From: an uncultured Lachnospiraceae bacterium
GTDB taxonomy: Bacteria > Bacillota > Clostridia > Lachnospirales > Lachnospiraceae
Direction: 5' to 3'
DNA: 16,376 nt
NCBI GenBank assembly: GCA_905236545.1
Contig: CAJOQO010000088.1
Coordinates: 1-16,376 of the forward strand
Numbering within the stretch: the stretch's first letter is position 1; each line of letters starts with the position of its first letter. Below are positions 13,132 through 16,376 of the stretch, piece by piece. Under the pieces are notes generated by a model. The model had not been told where the DNA came from, made no database searches, and saw nothing but the letters and a program-made list of their open reading frames with translations. A program made the translations under genes and the position numbers.

Positions 13132-15222
13132 TTACGTTTTTATGCTGGAAATCACCGCGTCCACCGGTTCCGGCCTGAAGAAATAGAATCCCTGCACCAG
13201 TTCGCAGCCAATCTCCTCCAGGAACTGATAATGCTCCTGCGTCTCAACCCCTTTCGCAAGTGTGTGAACCCCTATCTCCTGACACATCCTGACGATATTT
13301 TTCATGATGATCCGGTTGGCACCGTTATTGTCATCCAGATGCCGTACCAGATCCATATCAAATTTGATACGGTCAACATGATACTGCCCGAATACATTCA
13401 GTGACGAATAGCCTGATCCAAAGTCATCCAGCCAAAGAAGGTAACCGCTCTCGCGAATCATGCGGAGCTGTTCCATAAAATGGTCTGTCGCCCGGGCAAG
13501 ATCCTGCTCCGTTATCTCAACGATGATGCTGCTCCTGGGAAGACCGTACTTCTCAAGTGTCCGATTCAGGGACTCTGTCACATTGACATAGTCAAAATCC
13601 TGGGCGGAAAAATTGACAGACACGGGAATCTCTTCCAGTCCCGCTTCCTTACGGATACGGTATTCCCTGCAGATCTGTTCCACCATGTACAGATCCAGCT
13701 TATGAAGCAGATGATATCTGGACAGAACCGGAATAAACTGTCCCGGAGATATGATTCCCCTCTCCGGGTCAATCCATCTGGCCAGAGCCTCGAATACGGC
13801 CACTTGCTTCGTTCCGGTACTCAGGATAGGCTGATAATACACTTTTACCCATCCCCGGGAAAGAGCCTCATCAAAGCTCTGGACTATGCCGCCCGCAAGC
13901 GTGTCACTGTCATCTTCCAGAGAATGCTGACGGCTGATCACGTTTAAGTTGTCGCCGATCTTCTTCAGGGTATTCCTTGCGCTCTGGATTCCCTCGGCTG
14001 TCTTCATGCCGGGCTGCATCCTGACGAACGCACACTGAATCCCTGTCGTACTTCCGTAGGCTTTTCTCTTCACCGTATCATTGATCTGCACAGCCTTCTG
14101 CTCAATGGAGTCGTCATATCGATCGATGACGATGAAGTGATCCCCTTCCCAGCGTCCCACCATAGCATCCGGAAACGCAGACCGTATGGAATCGGCGGTC
14201 AGCTTCAGCAGCTCATCGCCCCTGTCGTAGCCATATTCGTTATTGTATGAAACCATAGAACGAATATCAAAATAAATGACAGCCGGCGTTTCCTGCGCAG
14301 CCCAAAGGTCGTCTGCCTTAATATCAGCATACTGTTTTATATAGGCGAGATTTGGAATCCCCGTAACCGCATCCTTGTAATACCTGTCATTCTGTATGCG
14401 CTCATAGAAAGCGATGTCCTTCCGCATCATCTGGATCTTTTCGGACAGCTTCCCCATCTCATCTTCCGCCGAGTCCGTCTGCGAATCATCACTATTGCCG
14501 GATACGCCGCCGGCATCCAGGATCAGCTGATCCAGGCTGGAGGACAGCCCGGACAGTTCTGTATGCAGTGACCGGAAGCGTTTCCTGACATTATGGGTGA
14601 TCAGGAAGACAACTACACCGCCGATCAGCACGGAAAGGAATGTAACGATCGCGATGGACATGGTGTGTTCTTTTATCCTGGCCTTGTACCAGTCCGCGTC
14701 GAAATCGATTCCTACGATTCCGGCCACTTTCCCATCCGATCCAAATACAGGGCAATAGGCACTGTAATAGTTCCCCCAGCGATCCGCCATCGGGGCGCTG
14801 TCGACTGCGGCAGTTCCGTTCCCGGCCTGGATCAGTGCGTCCGTGACAACGATTTCTTCCCCGAATATGCCAGGATCCTTCGGATCAGGGTCTACCGTAA
14901 AAACAAACCTGTTATCACCGACTTTTCTGACCGCGTAGATATACCGGATATCTTCATGATTCTGGAAGACGATCATTCTTTTAGCGATATCCCTGAAGAC
15001 TTCTCCGTCCACATCCTCTTTTGTCAGGGCAGCCAGAGCATCGCCATCCAGAAGATCTGCTGCCGAACGGACTACATCCAGCATGTTCTTATTGACCAGC
15101 GATTTCAATGCCTCTTCCGACTGATAGAGAATAATAAAGGCCAGAACCAGATTTGCAGCCAGCATCAGCAGTCCGAATGCAAGCACGTATCGAGTTGTAA
15201 AACTAATCTTTTTCCGTGTCAT
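13132..15222 (-). CDS. Membrane Cache-GGDEF-EAL protein with degenerate cyclase and altered phosphodiesterase sites
   Basis: This 696-residue protein has a helix at about 12-33, an extracytoplasmic Cache/PDC sensor (about 34-185, with DRWGNYYSAYCPVFGSDGKV and VGIDFDADW typical of the fold), and a second helix (187-209). A linker rich in Ser/Asp follows, then GGDEF (about 280-435) and EAL (about 445-690). The GGDEF signature is EGDHF (359-363), which should not be catalytic. In EAL, E478, N537, E569, D599/D600, K620 and Q677 are kept. The usual AEGVET reads AKGVET, placing lysine (K657) where the glutamate proposed as general base in RocR-type enzymes belongs. I infer a c-di-GMP or GTP-binding receptor or scaffold rather than a normal enzyme. 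A moderate AAGGAT box precedes the ATG. It lies 98 bases after the TlpA-like gene, with no clear promoter between, and may share its transcript. Confidence 0.92.
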   Translation of the reverse strand: MTRKKISFTTRYVLAFGLLMLAANLVLAFIILYQSEEALKSLVNKNMLDVVRSAADLLDGDALAALTKEDVDGEVFRDIAKRMIVFQNHEDIRYIYAVRKVGDNRFVFTVDPDPKDPGIFGEEIVVTDALIQAGNGTAAVDSAPMADRWGNYYSAYCPVFGSDGKVAGIVGIDFDADWYKARIKEHTMSIAIVTFLSVLIGGVVVFLITHNVRKRFRSLHTELSGLSSSLDQLILDAGGVSGNSDDSQTDSAEDEMGKLSEKIQMMRKDIAFYERIQNDRYYKDAVTGIPNLAYIKQYADIKADDLWAAQETPAVIYFDIRSMVSYNNEYGYDRGDELLKLTADSIRSAFPDAMVGRWEGDHFIVIDRYDDSIEQKAVQINDTVKRKAYGSTTGIQCAFVRMQPGMKTAEGIQSARNTLKKIGDNLNVISRQHSLEDDSDTLAGGIVQSFDEALSRGWVKVYYQPILSTGTKQVAVFEALARWIDPERGIISPGQFIPVLSRYHLLHKLDLYMVEQICREYRIRKEAGLEEIPVSVNFSAQDFDYVNVTESLNRTLEKYGLPRSSIIVEITEQDLARATDHFMEQLRMIRESGYLLWLDDFGSGYSSLNVFGQYHVDRIKFDMDLVRHLDDNNGANRIIMKNIVRMCQEIGVHTLAKGVETQEHYQFLEEIGCELVQGFYFFRPEPVDAVISSIKT

Positions 15223-15320
15223 GTTTCAATCCTTTTTCAGGTTGCCCAGCCTCTTCCCCACAGTGTGGAACAATCCTGTATGGATGAACCATCCCCGTTG
15301 TATCAGCCCTGCTGTACCGG

Positions 15321-16100
15321 TTATTCCTTCCTGAGCGAGATAAAGATCGTCTGATCGTAGGGCCCGGTGTAGACTTCTTCCTCCGAAACGAGATAGCCTT
15401 CGGGGACATCGATGACCTGGATATGGTAGCTTGTCGGCTCTCCTCTGAACACGACCCTGCCATTCTCATCTGCCTTTTCAAATCTGCAGGCATTATCGGT
15501 GCAGAAACCTAATGTAACGTCGGCGATGGGATTCTGTTCCTGATCCTCTATATAGACGGTATAGGTACATTCTTCCGGATGATAGTTATCGCCGCTATAG
15601 CCTTTGAACAGGTCTTCAAATTCCTCAACAGAGGTCATGGCGCCGACTTCTACATTCATAACCTTTCCGCCACGGCCCACAATCACCGATGTAGGTGTCC
15701 CCTGATTTGCGAAACGATCAAGGCCTGTATCGCCTACACGGCCCATGGGCAGGGTCAGACCGTTCTCCCCGGCATATTCCTTCAGCTTCTCATCGGTATC
15801 TTTCGGCTCAACCGACAGCGCGATCACGGCGACCTTGTCTGTATTCTTCTCCAGCGCTTCCTGCAGGAACGGAAACTCAATCTGGCAGGGGCCGCACCAG
15901 GTTGCCCAGAGATTGATGAGAACCATCTCATGATCCTTCAGTGCATCGGAAAGCGTGAAGGAGGATCCGTCGATGGTGTCTACGGTGAAATCAGCCAGAT
16001 AGACCGCATCAGGCGCCTCACTTTCCGTCTCCCCGGCCAAAGCAGGGAAGCAGAACAGCGCCAGCAAAAGTGTCAGCAGGATAAACAGTGTTTTCTTCAT
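15321..16100 (-). CDS. Secreted TlpA/ResA-like thioredoxin with C-terminal beta domain
   Basis: This 259-residue protein has a clear signal peptide (MKKTLFILLTLLLALFCFPALAG, cleavage probably after ALA at about 22). A thioredoxin-fold domain of the TlpA/ResA/AhpC-TSA type follows (about 33-168), with the redox motif WCGPC at 68-72 (in NLWATWCGPCQIEFP) and the cis-proline in GTPTSV (P136). It would reduce or oxidise thiols outside the membrane. After it, residues about 175-259 form a small beta domain with the look of a Cna-B or carboxypeptidase-regulatory-like fold (NPIADVTLGFC, DENGRVVFRGEPTSYHIQV), containing two cysteines, C200 and C205. That extension is not part of ordinary ResA. The start has AGGAGG eight bases upstream. 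No lipobox is seen. It precedes the Cache-GGDEF-EAL gene on the same strand. Confidence 0.9.
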   Translation of the reverse strand: MKKTLFILLTLLLALFCFPALAGETESEAPDAVYLADFTVDTIDGSSFTLSDALKDHEMVLINLWATWCGPCQIEFPFLQEALEKNTDKVAVIALSVEPKDTDEKLKEYAGENGLTLPMGRVGDTGLDRFANQGTPTSVIVGRGGKVMNVEVGAMTSVEEFEDLFKGYSGDNYHPEECTYTVYIEDQEQNPIADVTLGFCTDNACRFEKADENGRVVFRGEPTSYHIQVIDVPEGYLVSEEEVYTGPYDQTIFISLRKE

Positions 16101-16209
16101 CTCAACTACCTCCTGTTCTTAAAATGCATCTCTGTCTGAAATATTGGAAAGGCTTTTGTGCCGTCAGAAGTCCTGCTCCGTCAAATGCCTGACTGCCATG
16201 AAAATGCTC

Positions 16210-16376
16210 CTAACTCCTCAGCCGTTCCGTATCCAGCTCCCCTATGGAATGGGCGTTCAGGACAATCTGGCTCTGCAGACTGAAATTATTGACAGCAACT
16301 GTCAAAAACTCGAAGAACGCATTGATCGAGATGATCACGGCCAGCGCCTCTGACTTCAGCCCCAGCTGGGAAAACA
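16210..16376 (-). CDS. C-terminus of a probable dicarboxylate/amino acid:cation symporter (partial)
   Basis: The minus strand is open from the window edge to a TAG at 16210-16212, giving 54 residues. The start FSQLGLKSEALAVIISIN followed by FFEFLTVAVNNFSLQ resembles the last conserved segment of the DAACS (glutamate/dicarboxylate:sodium symporter) family, where a LGL-x-x-EA stretch and a TAVN motif close the transport domain. The tail GELDTERLR is also typical of clostridial members. The 5' part lies outside the window. It is 109 bases upstream of the TlpA-like gene; that gap (16101-16209) shows no strong terminator or promoter. Confidence 0.6.
   Translation of the reverse strand, partial: FSQLGLKSEALAVIISINAFFEFLTVAVNNFSLQSQIVLNAHSIGELDTERLRS

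Noticed and set aside
13010..13140. A protein-like minus-strand frame ending just before the CARF-HEPN gene (ETLYGVPEDAGKLHQALEKC)
   Set aside because: It has no ATG, GTG or TTG start and runs through the 13097-13125 hairpin. It could be a remnant of an older gene, but cannot be supported as a CDS.
11036..15320. CRISPR array or cas genes near the CARF-HEPN gene
   Set aside because: No regularly spaced direct repeats and no Cas-like reading frame are present on either strand; the intergenic gaps are only about 100-130 bases.
16144..16353. A 69-codon plus-strand frame at the right edge
   Set aside because: The minus strand in the same place encodes a coherent symporter C-terminus; the plus-strand product has no recognisable features.

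Overview
The window looks like a chromosomal segment of a Gram-positive anaerobe of the Clostridia, most likely Lachnospiraceae. This is inferred from protein flavour, strong AGGAGG-type ribosome binding sites, roughly balanced base composition by eye, and the density of PAS/Cache-GGDEF-EAL proteins. Every gene I can support lies on the minus strand, so transcription runs from high to low coordinates. No tRNA, rRNA, transposase, phage gene or CRISPR array was seen. No gene-free gap exceeds about 300 bases.

In transcription order, the right edge (16210-16376) holds the C-terminus of a probable dicarboxylate/amino acid:cation symporter. Next come a secreted TlpA/ResA-like thioredoxin with an extra C-terminal domain (15321-16100) and a membrane Cache-GGDEF-EAL protein in which both output domains carry substitutions at key residues (13132-15222). 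After a GC-rich hairpin lies a 642-residue protein (11076-13004). I read it as a CARF-HEPN ribonuclease of the TM1812/Csx1 type, standing alone without Cas genes or an array in view. Two secreted proteins follow: an FnIII-type protein (10011-10970) and a YiiX/NlpC-P60-like cysteine hydrolase (9359-9907). The FnIII gene is flanked by imperfect inverted copies of an 18-bp motif, one of which also sits upstream of the hydrolase.

The centre is a compact four-gene signalling operon (9079 down to 3376). It encodes a secreted RbsB-like sugar-binding protein, a dCache membrane diguanylate cyclase translationally coupled to it by an ATGA overlap, a ThpR-type 2H phosphoesterase, and a PAS-GGDEF-EAL-PAS protein with a dead-looking GGDEF but an intact EAL phosphodiesterase motif set. 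I infer a ligand-responsive circuit holding both a c-di-GMP maker and a c-di-GMP breaker. No ABC transporter partners are present, so the binding protein is more likely a sensor component than an importer.

Downstream, a near-consensus promoter drives a cytoplasmic protein that joins EF-hand-like DxDxDG loops to a pyridoxamine-phosphate-oxidase-like flavin fold (2399-3271). The left end holds a DUF308/HdeD-like membrane protein (1729-2277) and an AarF/UbiB-family atypical kinase (87-1709), followed by a hairpin.

The strongest candidates for something undescribed are the orphan CARF-HEPN protein next to a doubly degenerate GGDEF-EAL protein, the binding-protein/dCache-cyclase pair, and the DxDxDG-PNPOx fusion. 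All functional calls come from reading motifs by eye; no database search was run.
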